This document shows, piece after piece, positions 1-8,273 of a stretch of 12,473 bases of DNA (the first letter of the stretch is position 1; each line of letters starts with the position of its first letter). The stretch comes from Gemmatimonadota bacterium (GTDB lineage: Bacteria; Gemmatimonadota; Gemmatimonadetes; Longimicrobiales; RSA9). Position numbers and translations under genes: made by a program. The notes below the pieces were generated by a model that saw nothing but the letters and a program-made list of their open reading frames with translations, was not told the DNA's origin and made no database searches. The stretch covers positions 1-12,473 of the forward strand of contig JADGGV010000061.1 of the NCBI GenBank assembly GCA_019689775.1, written 5' to 3'.

Positions 1-441
1 GCGCACGGGGCGCGCGGGCGGGTGCGCCGAGTCCGCCCCCGCCCCGGCCTGCCCCACCCGCTCCTCGGCCGCACCGAGCTCCAGCGCCATCAGGTAGAGG
101 ACTTCGGCCGCCTCCTCCGCCACCGCCGTCGTGTCCGACAGCCCCAGGTACTGCGCCAGCAGCGCCGCACCCCCCGGAAGGTCGCGCTCCGGGTTCCGCG
201 CGTCCAGCCGGCTCGCCGCCAGCGACAGCAACGCCTGCTTCCCGACCGTCCGATCCGGGTACGTCCGGTAGAGCCGCTCGAGCTGCATCGCCGCCGCACG
301 GTAATCGCCGCGGCTCAGCGTCCCGAGCGCCTGCTGTAGCCAGACCTCCGGTCCCACCTCCGCCGGCTCGCTGCGGCGCATGACGGCGCACGACGCCACA
401 GTCGCGAGCGCCACCACGAGCAGCAGCACGGTCGATCTCAT
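1..441 (-). CDS. TPR-like lipoprotein, partial (3' end outside window)
   Basis: Reading the minus strand from ATG at 441 gives 147 sense codons with no stop before the left edge, so the C-terminus is missing. The N-terminus is a lipoprotein signal: Met-Arg, a hydrophobic stretch at residues 5-14, then lipobox V15-A16-S17-C18. The next part (about residues 32-105) has the look of helical tetratricopeptide repeats, with GDYRAAAMQLERLYRTYP as the clearest unit, followed by Ala/Leu-rich helices and then a Pro/Ala/Gly-rich stretch (about 130-147) that looks like a linker. GGAGGAG (452-458, minus sense) lies 10 nt before the ATG and supports this start. The family resembles periplasmic TPR lipoproteins of the BamD/YbgF kind, but I cannot assign it. 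It is divergent from the gas vesicle genes and has no evident link to them. Confidence 0.75.
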   Translation of the reverse strand, partial: MRSTVLLLVVALATVASCAVMRRSEPAEVGPEVWLQQALGTLSRGDYRAAAMQLERLYRTYPDRTVGKQALLSLAASRLDARNPERDLPGGAALLAQYLGLSDTTAVAEEAAEVLYLMALELGAAEERVGQAGAGADSAHPPARPVR

Positions 442-679
442 CCCTTGTCGGCTCCTCCGCCGGGACCCTGCCCGGGATCTTCGCGTCGTTACGGGACCAT
501 GCAAAGCCTAGGCCCCGCGCGGCCCCCAGGCAATGCGCGCGGCACGCGGCGTGCAACGCCTCCGCCCGCCCGCCCTGCGGGCGCGCCCACGACCACCCTC
601 CGGCGCGCTCCGGTTGCATTGCCCGCACGGGCGCCACGCGGGTACATTCGGCCAGGACTCGCCCTTCCTCAACCGACGA
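442..679. promoter_or_regulatory. Divergent intergenic region ahead of the gvp cluster
   Basis: This 238-bp stretch separates the minus-strand lipoprotein gene from the first gas vesicle gene and must hold promoters for both. I see no gene in it. It contains short GC-rich inverted repeats: CGCCC-TGC-GGGCG (571-583) and GCCCG-CA-CGGGC (621-632). The second lies within the spacer of a possible plus-strand promoter, where an operator could sit. No regulator-binding consensus is recognised. Confidence 0.5.
619..648 (+). promoter_or_regulatory. Possible sigma70-type promoter for gvpF
   Basis: TTGCCC (619-624) and TACATT (643-648) are separated by 18 bp, each matching four of six consensus bases. 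Transcription would begin near 655, about 25 nt before the preferred gvpF start at 680. The match is weak in this GC-rich setting and the call rests mainly on position. Confidence 0.3.
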
Positions 680-1507
680 ATGAGCATGGATCGTGACCTG
701 ACGCCGGCTCCCGACACCGGCACCTCCTATGCGGAAGCGGCGCCCGCCGACGAGGGGAAGTACGTCTACTGCATCATCAAGACGCCCGAAGAGCGCGAGT
801 TCGGGCCCATCGGCATCGGCGAGGACGGTAATGTCGTTTACACCGTGAGGTTCCAGGACCTCGCCGCCGTCGTCAGCGACACCCCGATCCGCATCTACGA
901 TCCCACCCGCGAGAACGTGCTCGCCCATGAGCTCGTCAACGAGATCGTGATGCGCGAGTTCACCGTGATCCCGATGTCGTTCGGCACGATCTTCCGCACC
1001 AAGGAGGACATCGTCGAGCTGCTGAAGTCGACGTACCGTGCCTTCGACGACGTGCTCGAGAAGATGCGCGACAAGATCGAGTTCGGGCTCAAGGTACTCT
1101 GGGACCGCGAGCAGGTCATCGCCCTGCTCGAAGCGCAGGACGAAGAGATCCGGCGCCTCAAGGAGGAGATCACGAACAACGCCCAGAGCTCCACGTACTT
1201 CGCCCGGATGCAGCTCGGTCGGCTGATCGAGAGTGCGTTGGAGGGCTGCGCGAACGACTACGTCGTCGACATCCACGAGTCGCTCAAGCCGGTCGCCGTC
1301 GCGAGCCGGTCGAACAAGCCGATCGGCGACCGCATGATCATGAACGCGGCCTACCTCGTCGAGCGCAGCCGCGAGCACGACTTCGACGAGGCCGTCAAGG
1401 CGCTCAGCCGGAAGTACGAGAACCTGCTCTCGTTCAAGTACACCGGCCCCTGGCCGCCCTACAACTTCGTGAACATCAAGCTCCGGCTGGAGCGTGCCGA
1501 TGCGTAG
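680..1507 (+). CDS. gvpF: GvpL/GvpF family gas vesicle protein (first paralogue)
   Basis: A 275-residue GvpF/GvpL family protein. Members are accessory or minor structural proteins needed early in gas vesicle assembly, and GvpF is known to bind GvpA. Visible family features are the N-terminal strand KYVYCII (about 27-33), the segment IPMSFGTIFRT in the middle, a charged helical stretch with EAQDEEIRRLKEEI, and the C-terminal hallmark GPWPPYNF (256-263). The frame is open further upstream to an ATG at 533, but those 49 codons are Arg/Pro-rich and unlike the family. I therefore start at the ATG at 680 (686 is possible); neither has a clear Shine-Dalgarno. The residues before KYVYCII are low complexity. 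It is the best conserved of the three paralogues here. The symbol follows its position before gvpG; F and L are hard to separate by sequence. Confidence 0.93.
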   Translation: MSMDRDLTPAPDTGTSYAEAAPADEGKYVYCIIKTPEEREFGPIGIGEDGNVVYTVRFQDLAAVVSDTPIRIYDPTRENVLAHELVNEIVMREFTVIPMSFGTIFRTKEDIVELLKSTYRAFDDVLEKMRDKIEFGLKVLWDREQVIALLEAQDEEIRRLKEEITNNAQSSTYFARMQLGRLIESALEGCANDYVVDIHESLKPVAVASRSNKPIGDRMIMNAAYLVERSREHDFDEAVKALSRKYENLLSFKYTGPWPPYNFVNIKLRLERADA

Positions 1508-1548
1508 CGACGCCTCGCTTCGGCGCGCGGCCTAGCGCCCCGCGGGTC

Positions 1549-1920
1549 ATGGGCATCCTCAAGCACCTTCTCCTCTGGCCCGTCACGGGCCCGCTCTTCC
1601 TCACCGAGTTCGCCGTGGGGCAGATCGAGGGGGTCGTGCGCGAGGAACTCACCGACGACACCCCGGTGAAGGCCGAGCTCCTCGAGCTCCAGCTCCAGCT
1701 CGAGCTCGGTCGCATCGACGAGGACGAGTACCAGCGGCGCGAGGCGGTGCTGATGCAGCGCCTGCGCGAGGTCCGCGAGTGGCGCGAGCGCTTCGGCATG
1801 GGCACCTCCGGTGGGCCGGTCAGGGGCGCGGCCCCCGATGCGGGCGCGCCGGCGCCGGAAGGGCCGACCATCGCCGATCCCCACGGCGCCACGATCGAGC
1901 TCAACCTCGACTGGGAGTGA
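1549..1920 (+). CDS. gvpG: Gas vesicle protein GvpG
   Basis: A 123-residue GvpG family protein, a small accessory protein of gas vesicle assembly. The family signature is at the N-terminus, LLLWPVTGPLFLTEF (about residues 7-21), followed by a Leu/Glu-rich helix (about 40-85) with LELQLQLELGRIDEDEY and a second charged helix ending in WRERFG. GvpG proteins usually stop soon after these helices. Here there is an extra Gly/Pro/Ala-rich tail of about 35 residues ending in IELNLDWE. The gene starts 41 bp after gvpF with no strong ribosome binding site. The DNA coding for the Leu/Glu helix (about 1675-1710) is built from repeated GAGCTC/CAGCTC/CTCGAG hexamers, which explains its low complexity. Confidence 0.93.
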   Translation: MGILKHLLLWPVTGPLFLTEFAVGQIEGVVREELTDDTPVKAELLELQLQLELGRIDEDEYQRREAVLMQRLREVREWRERFGMGTSGGPVRGAAPDAGAPAPEGPTIADPHGATIELNLDWE

Positions 1921-1942
1921 GCGGCGCGCGCCACGCCGCGCC

Positions 1943-1972
1943 TTGACGATGTCGTTCGGCGCGTGGTACCGT
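1943..1972 (+). promoter_or_regulatory. Possible internal promoter upstream of gvpL
   Basis: TTGACG (1943-1948, five of six matches to the -35 consensus) is followed after 18 bp by TACCGT (1967-1972, three of six matches). It lies 23 bp after gvpG in the only long gap of the cluster, so it could drive gvpL onward separately from gvpF-gvpG. The predicted start point near 1979 leaves about 155 nt before gvpL. Confidence 0.4.
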
Positions 1973-1983
1973 ACGTCAACGAG

Positions 1984-2139
1984 TTGAAAGGACTTACGAT
2001 CCGTCGGCGCGACCGGCGACGGGTCGTGGCCGACGGCTCGGCCGCAACGCCGGCGTCTCGCGAGGCGCGCGTGGCCGCCTCGCCGACGGCCGTCCGGGCG
2101 CTCCGCGCATCTCTGGTCGAGCGGGAGATCGCGCCTTGA
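1984..2139 (+). CDS. Candidate small Arg/Ala-rich ORF ahead of gvpL
   Basis: A frame starting with TTG at 1984 runs 51 codons and stops at TGA 2137-2139, overlapping the gvpL start as TTGA, the same arrangement as the ATGA overlaps further down the cluster. The predicted peptide is basic at its N-terminus (IRRRDRRRVVADG) and Ala/Arg-rich after, ending in VEREIAP. I recognise no family. It has no Shine-Dalgarno; a start there would be nearly leaderless relative to the possible promoter at 1943-1972. Open frames arise easily in DNA this GC-rich, so this may be chance. Confidence 0.2.
   Translation: MKGLTIRRRDRRRVVADGSAATPASREARVAASPTAVRALRASLVEREIAP
2029..2094 (+). promoter_or_regulatory. Inverted repeats in the leader of gvpL
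   Basis: Three short symmetric elements lie close together: GCCGA-CGGC-TCGGC (2029-2042, 5-bp stem, 4-nt loop), the near-palindrome GCGTCTCGCGAGGCGC (2053-2068) and the palindrome GACGGCCGTC (2085-2094). They could fold in a transcript or bind a dimeric regulator. No known riboswitch or operator consensus is recognised, and some symmetry is expected by chance at this GC content. Confidence 0.25.
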
Positions 2140-2936
2140 GCGAGGTGCTCTACCTCTACGGCTTCGTCTCGCCCGACGCGACGCTCCCCGAGCACGGGCT
2201 TGCCGGCCTCGGGGACGCGCCGGTCGAGCTCGTGCCGCTCGACGGCGTGGCCGCCGTGGTCAGCCGCCTCCCCGCCGCCGAGTACGCAGCCGAGCGGCTC
2301 GACGAGCGCACCCGCGACCTCCCCTGGGTCGCCGAGCAGGGGCTCGCCCACGAACGCGTCGTCGCGTGGTTCGTCGACCACGCGCAGATCCTGCCCGTCG
2401 CACTCTTCACGCTCTACTCCTCGCCCGCCGCGCTCGTGGAGGAGGGGGGGCGGCGGGCGCCGGAGCTGCGTGCGGCGCTGGCCCGCATGGTCGGCAAGCG
2501 GGAGTGGGACCTGAAGGTGGCCTACGCGCCCGACCGGTTGGCGGCGCACCTCGGGGAGGTGTCCGCCGAGGTCGCCGACCTCGACCGCCGCATCGCCGAG
2601 GCCACCCCGGGCACGCGGTTCCTGCTGGAGCGGAAGCGCCAGAAGCTGGTCGAGGCCGAGACCGCGCGCACCGCCCGGCGCCTGGCCGGCGAGCTGCTGG
2701 ACGCCGTCGCCGCCGACGCGGACCGGACGGTGCTCCTTCCCCTCGGACCGGCCGAGGGGATGCTCCCCGTCGTGCTCAACGCGGCGTTGCTCGTGCGGCT
2801 CGAGGCGGAGGCCGGCATCCAGGACCGCATCCGACGACGCGCCGGAGCGCTCGAGGCGCTCGGCCTGCACGTCTCGTTCTCCGGACCGTGGGCGCCATAC
2901 CGGTTCCTCACGGAGTCGAGCGCCGATGGAGAATGA
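2136..2936 (+). CDS. gvpL: GvpL/GvpF family gas vesicle protein (second paralogue)
   Basis: A 266-residue GvpF/GvpL family protein acting in gas vesicle assembly. It begins with the family strand VLYLYGFV (about 4-11), carries ILPVALFTLYSS in the middle, a charged helical stretch (about 145-185) rich in Glu/Arg/Ala, and the C-terminal hallmark GPWAPYRF (250-257). The start is TTG at 2136, chosen because GGGAG (2123-2127) lies 8 nt upstream and the family N-terminal strand follows at once. Its last codons overlap the gvpS start by 11 bp, so the two are probably translationally coupled. The symbol gvpL follows its place after gvpG and before gvpS, as in Bacillus megaterium. Confidence 0.92.
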   Translation: MSEVLYLYGFVSPDATLPEHGLAGLGDAPVELVPLDGVAAVVSRLPAAEYAAERLDERTRDLPWVAEQGLAHERVVAWFVDHAQILPVALFTLYSSPAALVEEGGRRAPELRAALARMVGKREWDLKVAYAPDRLAAHLGEVSAEVADLDRRIAEATPGTRFLLERKRQKLVEAETARTARRLAGELLDAVAADADRTVLLPLGPAEGMLPVVLNAALLVRLEAEAGIQDRIRRRAGALEALGLHVSFSGPWAPYRFLTESSADGE

Positions 2937-3129
2937 GCCGACGCTGCACGAGGAGTTGACCCTTGCCGAGCTCGTCAACCGTGTCCTGGATCGAGGGGTC
3001 GTCATCACCGGCGAGGTGACGATCAGCGTCGCGGGCGTGGATCTCGTGTTCCTCGGCCTCGACCTGCTGCTCACATCCGTCGAGACGGCGGTGCAGCGGA
3101 AGCGGCTCCCGCCACCGGAGGGGGGATGA
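2926..3129 (+). CDS. gvpS: Short GvpA-like gas vesicle protein, GvpS type
   Basis: A 67-residue member of the GvpA/J/M/S superfamily. The core (about residues 12-56) has the amphipathic helix LAELVNRVLDRGVVITGE, then strands VTISVAGVDLVFLGLDLLL and the closing helix TSVETAVQ. The segment ISVAGVDLV with SVET is closest to GvpS as I recall it from Bacillus megaterium and Streptomyces, and the position after gvpL agrees. GvpS proteins there carry a longer C-terminal tail; this one stops about ten residues after the core, at PPPEGG. GGAG (2912-2915) precedes the ATG by 10 nt. Its stop overlaps the next start as ATGA. A GvpJ- or GvpM-like role cannot be excluded. Confidence 0.85.
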   Translation: MENEPTLHEELTLAELVNRVLDRGVVITGEVTISVAGVDLVFLGLDLLLTSVETAVQRKRLPPPEGG

Positions 3130-3812
3130 GCGGCGCGTACCTCTACTGCCTCGCGCCCGCGGGGAGCGTTCCGCCGGCCGGTCTCGTCGGGATCGAGGAT
3201 GCGCCGGTCGAGGCGGTCGCCGTCGCGACGTTCACCGCGTGGTACTCGAGGCTGGACGCGCGGCCGGAGCCGAGCATCGAGCGCATCCGCCGCCACAACC
3301 AGGTGGTCGAGGTCGCGCTCACGGAGGACGCGACGCCGGTCCCGGCCCGCTTCGGGCAGTGGTTCGCGACCCTGGCCGCGCTCGCGGAGAAGCTGCGCGC
3401 GGGCGCCGCGGCGCACGAGGAGTCCTTGCGGCGCGTGGCCGGCGCGGTCGAATTCGGGCTGCGGGTCGTGGACGTCGAGGCGCCGACGTCGCCCGTGCCG
3501 ACCCCGGCTCCCCAGGCGACGACGGGCCGGGCGTACCTCGAGGCGTTGGCGGCGCGCGCGGCCGCCGATCGCTCGCGGGACCAGCGTGGCCAGGAGATTG
3601 CAGCAGGCATCGCCGCGATCCTCGGCTCCGCCGTGCGTCAGCAGCGCATCGATCGCGCGCGGTCACGTCACGAGGTGGTCGGCATCGCGCACCTCGTCGC
3701 CCGGCGGGACGTGGAGTCGTACCGCGCCGGCGTGGCGGCGGCGCGGCGACGCTACCCGGAACTCCGGTTCCTGCTGAGTGGCCCCTGGCCGCCGTACTCC
3801 TTCGCCGCATGA
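3126..3812 (+). CDS. gvpF/L: GvpL/GvpF family gas vesicle protein (third, divergent paralogue)
   Basis: A 228-residue GvpF/GvpL family protein, the shortest and most divergent of the three. It starts with GAYLYCLAP (3-11), has PVPARFGQWFATLAAL where the first paralogue has IPMSFGTIFRTKEDIV, and ends with the hallmark GPWPPYSF (219-226) two residues before the stop. The charged helical stretch of the other paralogues is largely replaced by a Pro/Thr/Val linker (PTSPVPTPAPQ, about residues 120-130) and an Ala-rich helix. A run of Gs with GGAG (3117-3120) sits just before the ATG, which overlaps the gvpS stop. The stop in turn overlaps the gvpK start as ATGA. Its position between gvpS and gvpK is extra relative to the Bacillus megaterium order. 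Confidence 0.9.
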   Translation: MSGAYLYCLAPAGSVPPAGLVGIEDAPVEAVAVATFTAWYSRLDARPEPSIERIRRHNQVVEVALTEDATPVPARFGQWFATLAALAEKLRAGAAAHEESLRRVAGAVEFGLRVVDVEAPTSPVPTPAPQATTGRAYLEALAARAAADRSRDQRGQEIAAGIAAILGSAVRQQRIDRARSRHEVVGIAHLVARRDVESYRAGVAAARRRYPELRFLLSGPWPPYSFAA

Positions 3813-4171
3813 GCGACGAGCGGGAGCGCGCTGGAGAGGGGGTCCGCATCGAGGCGGACGATCCGGCCGTCGTCGTTGCCGGGCTGAAGGACCTCGCGCC
3901 GGCGCTGCCCGATCGGATCGAGGCCCGGGCGGACAACATCGAGGCTGGCCTCGCGAAGCTCGTCCTCACGCTTCTCGAGTTCATCCGGCAGATCCTGGAG
4001 CACCAGGCGGTTCGGCGGATGGAGGGCGGCACGCTGTCCGATGCCGAGATCGAGGAACTCGGCTTGGCCCTCCTCAAGCTGAAGGAACGGCTGGACGAGA
4101 TCAAAGTTGGGGTCGGTCTGGGCGACGAGGACCTCAACATCGATCTCGGTCCGCTCGGACGACTACTCTGA
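3809..4171 (+). CDS. gvpK: Gas vesicle protein GvpK
   Basis: A 120-residue GvpK family protein, an accessory protein of gas vesicle formation with unsettled biochemical role. The conserved helical core (about residues 43-100) reads IEAGLAKLVLTLLEFIRQIL, then HQAVRRMEGGTLSDAEIEEL and a third helix LALLKLKERLDEIK. The C-terminal family signature LNIDLGPLGRLL (109-120) ends the protein. About 40 N-terminal residues, Asp/Glu/Arg/Ala-rich, precede the core. The ATG at 3809 overlaps the previous stop as ATGA and has no clear ribosome binding site, which fits translation by coupling. Confidence 0.95.
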   Translation: MSDERERAGEGVRIEADDPAVVVAGLKDLAPALPDRIEARADNIEAGLAKLVLTLLEFIRQILEHQAVRRMEGGTLSDAEIEELGLALLKLKERLDEIKVGVGLGDEDLNIDLGPLGRLL

Positions 4172-4185
4172 CCAAAGGCGAACGC

Positions 4186-4497
4186 TTGCCTGAACGCTAC
4201 GAGCTGGGCCCGCATCGCACACAAGGCCTCGTGGACATCCTGGACCGGATCCTCGATAAGGGTCTGGTGATCGCCGGCGACATCCGCGTCCACCTGGCCA
4301 ACGTCGAGCTGCTGACGATCCAGATCCGGCTCCTCGTGTGCTCGGTCGACAAGGCCGACGAGATCGGGCTGAACTGGTGGCGGAGCGATCCGTACTTCAG
4401 CGGGCGGCGCGACGTCGCCCAGCTCGAAGCGATCGACGAGCGGCTGGCGCGGCTGGAGGCGAAGCTGGCGGCCGTTGAGCCGAAACCCGCGGAATAG
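4186..4497 (+). CDS. gvpJ: Gas vesicle protein GvpJ (GvpA-like minor protein)
   Basis: A 103-residue GvpA-like protein. The core (about 14-60) has GLVDILDRILDKGLVIAGD, then IRVHLANVELLTIQIRLLV and CSVDKADEIG. The motifs VELLTI, SVDKA and the following NWWRSDPYFS (63-72) mark the GvpJ branch rather than GvpA. A C-terminal helix (about 77-98) shows heptad spacing, with L80, I83, L87, L90, L94 and V97 at the hydrophobic positions. GvpJ is known from halophiles and Bacillus as a minor protein needed for normal vesicle formation. The start is TTG at 4186, with AAAGG (4174-4178) 7 nt before it; the gap after gvpK is 14 bp. The single Cys (C52) in the shell-like core is unusual for hydrophobic vesicle proteins. 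Confidence 0.9.
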   Translation: MPERYELGPHRTQGLVDILDRILDKGLVIAGDIRVHLANVELLTIQIRLLVCSVDKADEIGLNWWRSDPYFSGRRDVAQLEAIDERLARLEAKLAAVEPKPAE

Positions 4498-4530
4498 GGC
4501 GTATCCTCCCTCGAGCGACGGAGATCCACT

Positions 4531-4827
4531 ATGGCGGTGGAAAGGGCACCGGCTGGCACCAGCCTGATCGACGTTCTGGATCGGGTCCTCGACAAGGGGA
4601 TCGTCATCGACGCCTACGTCCGCGTCTCGCTGGTCGGGATCGACCTGGTCAGCGTCGAGGCGCGGATCGTCGTCGCCTCGGTGGAGACGTACCTCAAGTA
4701 CGCGGAGGCGATCGGGATGACGGGCGTGGCATCACGTCCGCTGGTCGCCCCGCCCGCGCAGCCGGACCTGGAGCGGGTCATGGCCGAGAACGTCGAGCTT
4801 CGCCGGCGCCTCGAAGAGCTGAGTTGA
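4531..4827 (+). CDS. gvpA: Gas vesicle structural protein GvpA with C-terminal heptad tail
   Basis: A 98-residue protein whose first 63 residues match the main gas vesicle shell protein GvpA: MAVE start, SLIDVLDRVLDKGIVIDAY, VRVSLVGIDLVSVEARIV and VASVETYLKYAEAIG. GvpA forms the ribs of the gas-permeable, water-excluding protein shell. Cyanobacterial GvpA ends near residue 70; here a Pro/Ala linker (about 70-78) leads to a charged helix with L80, V83, N87, L90, L94 and L97 in heptad register. The usual Trp of the DAWV motif is Tyr (Y29). GGAG (4520-4523) lies 7 nt before the ATG. It is the last gvp gene and is followed after 1 bp by the histidine kinase. A GvpJ-type assignment is possible, but no other gene in the window is a better GvpA. 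Confidence 0.9.
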   Translation: MAVERAPAGTSLIDVLDRVLDKGIVIDAYVRVSLVGIDLVSVEARIVVASVETYLKYAEAIGMTGVASRPLVAPPAQPDLERVMAENVELRRRLEELS

Positions 4828-4828
4828 C

Positions 4829-6985
<2,157 letters not shown>

Positions 6986-7025
6986 CCCGCCTCGCGCTCC
7001 CGCCGCGCCGCGCGCAAGAGCGTCG

Positions 7026-8162
7026 ATGCGTCCCCGGATCTCGGTCGCCCTCACGGCTCTCGTTCTCCTCTTCTTCCTGGAGGCTCACCGGGATTTCGCC
7101 GCCCTGCTTCTCGGCGGCGCCGCCGTGCCGCCCCCGGCCGGGAGCGTGGCCCTCCTTTCGCTCGTGCTCCTCTTCCTCCCGCTGCTGCCCGTCACGCGCT
7201 GGTGGAGTCGCCCTCGACTCGTGGTCGCGACCGCCGTTTCCGCGACCGTCCTGCGCCTCGCGCTCGCGGCCGCGGCGCCGCATCCGGCGCTACAGGCCCC
7301 GCTCGCCGCGCTGACCATGGCCGGCGCGGCGCTCTACCTCGGCGTCGGCGTCGGGCTCGTGCCGCGCCGGAGCCTCGCCGGCGGCGCCGCGCTCGCCGTG
7401 CTCCTCGACGTGGCGAGCCGCTGGGCGGCGGTCGCGTCGGCGGGTTCGGGGAGCCCGGCCGTCGGGCTCGCCCTCACGCTCGCTGCGCTCCTCGCGACGC
7501 TCGCCTGGGTCACGCCGCGGGCAACGGTGGACGACGACGCGGCCACCCTCGAGCGGCGCGCCGGCGGGCTTCGGAGCCGTGGCGCCATCGCGTTCGGCGC
7601 CATCGCGTTCCTCGAGGGCGCCGTGCTCGCCAACCCGGATGCGGGCGTAGCCGCGACCGGGCGCTCGTTCTCCGCCGTGGCCGCCGCGCTGGCCGTCGTC
7701 GCGCTCGGCGCCGCGCTCTGGCTGCTCGGTGGTGGCGGGCCGGCGCGGTTCTACCGGCCACGCCTCGTCGCCATGGGCGGCGCGGCGGCGGCCGCCGCCG
7801 CACTCGCGAGCCGTACGGGGGCGGTGGTCGCCGGGGTGCTGCTCCCGGTCGGCCACGTGTGCGCGCTGCTCCTGCTCGGCCGGGCGCTCGCGCCGGCGAG
7901 CGGGCGACGCGAGCCCTCCACCATCGTGGCCGGCCTGATCGTGCTCGTCCTCCTGGATGCCATGCTCGCGCTCGCCAGGAGTCGTGGCGGCGAGGCCGCC
8001 GCGTGGCTCGCCTTGGTCGCTGCCGGCGTGCTCCTGACCGCCGCACTGCTGCTCATCCCGCGCCCGCGCCCCGCCGGGCCGCTCGTGCCCAGGGCCGTCG
8101 GGCGGGTGGCGCTCGCCGTCTCCCTCCTGACCGCGGCGCTGCTCCTCCTGGCCGGTCGCTGA
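7026..8162 (+). CDS. Polytopic membrane protein of unknown function
   Basis: A 378-residue, very hydrophobic protein, with about 12-13 predicted membrane segments spread over its whole length. It is extremely rich in Ala, Leu, Val and Gly. The longest hydrophilic loop (about residues 163-185) contains TVDDDAATLERRAGGLRSR. I recognise no transporter signature, catalytic motif or soluble domain. AAGAG (7016-7020) lies 5 nt before the ATG. It starts 40 bp after the kinase gene with no terminator between, so it probably shares its transcript. It could be a membrane partner of the kinase or an unrelated passenger; the sequence does not decide. It might be the membrane half of a protein usually fused to a soluble enzyme, but this is speculation. 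Confidence 0.75.
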   Translation: MRPRISVALTALVLLFFLEAHRDFAALLLGGAAVPPPAGSVALLSLVLLFLPLLPVTRWWSRPRLVVATAVSATVLRLALAAAAPHPALQAPLAALTMAGAALYLGVGVGLVPRRSLAGGAALAVLLDVASRWAAVASAGSGSPAVGLALTLAALLATLAWVTPRATVDDDAATLERRAGGLRSRGAIAFGAIAFLEGAVLANPDAGVAATGRSFSAVAAALAVVALGAALWLLGGGGPARFYRPRLVAMGGAAAAAAALASRTGAVVAGVLLPVGHVCALLLLGRALAPASGRREPSTIVAGLIVLVLLDAMLALARSRGGEAAAWLALVAAGVLLTAALLLIPRPRPAGPLVPRAVGRVALAVSLLTAALLLLAGR

Positions 8163-8171
8163 GCCGCCCGC

Positions 8172-8198
8172 CCGGTCGCCGCCGGCGCCGCCGACCGG
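8172..8198 (+). terminator. Possible terminator of the plus-strand gvp/kinase unit
   Basis: CCGGTCG (8172-8178) and CGACCGG (8192-8198) form a perfect 7-bp stem around a GC-rich 13-nt loop, 9 bp after the membrane protein stop. There is no T-run, so rho-independent action is uncertain. Confidence 0.35.
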
Positions 8199-8218
8199 AC
8201 CGGGCGCACAACGCGAAA

Positions 8219-8250
8219 ACGGCCGCGGCGGGACCTCCCGCCGCGGCCGT
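8219..8250 (-). terminator. Strong hairpin terminator between convergent genes
   Basis: ACGGCCGCGGCGGGA (8219-8233) and its exact complement (8236-8250) form a 15-bp stem with a 2-nt loop (in practice 14 bp with a 4-nt loop). On the minus strand it is followed by TTTTCGCG and lies 23 bp after the permease stop, as expected of its rho-independent terminator. On the plus strand it is followed only by CTTGCC, but the stem could still stop readthrough from the gvp side. Confidence 0.8.
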
Positions 8251-8273
8251 CTTGCCCAGCTCGCGATTGCGCG

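Noticed and set aside
533..679. Upstream extension of the first gvpF to an ATG at 533
   Set aside because: The 49 extra codons are Arg/Pro-rich with no family resemblance, and they would cover the likely promoter region. The ATG at 680 fits the family better.
1476..3416. Long minus-strand open frame of 646 codons opposite gvpG, gvpL and gvpS
   Set aside because: It is an Arg-rich shadow frame typical of GC-rich DNA and lies opposite well-supported gas vesicle genes in other frames.
4475..4507. Promoter just ahead of gvpA (TTGAGC and TATCCT)
   Set aside because: The 21-bp spacing is too long and both boxes are imperfect, so I do not report it, although a private gvpA promoter would make sense.
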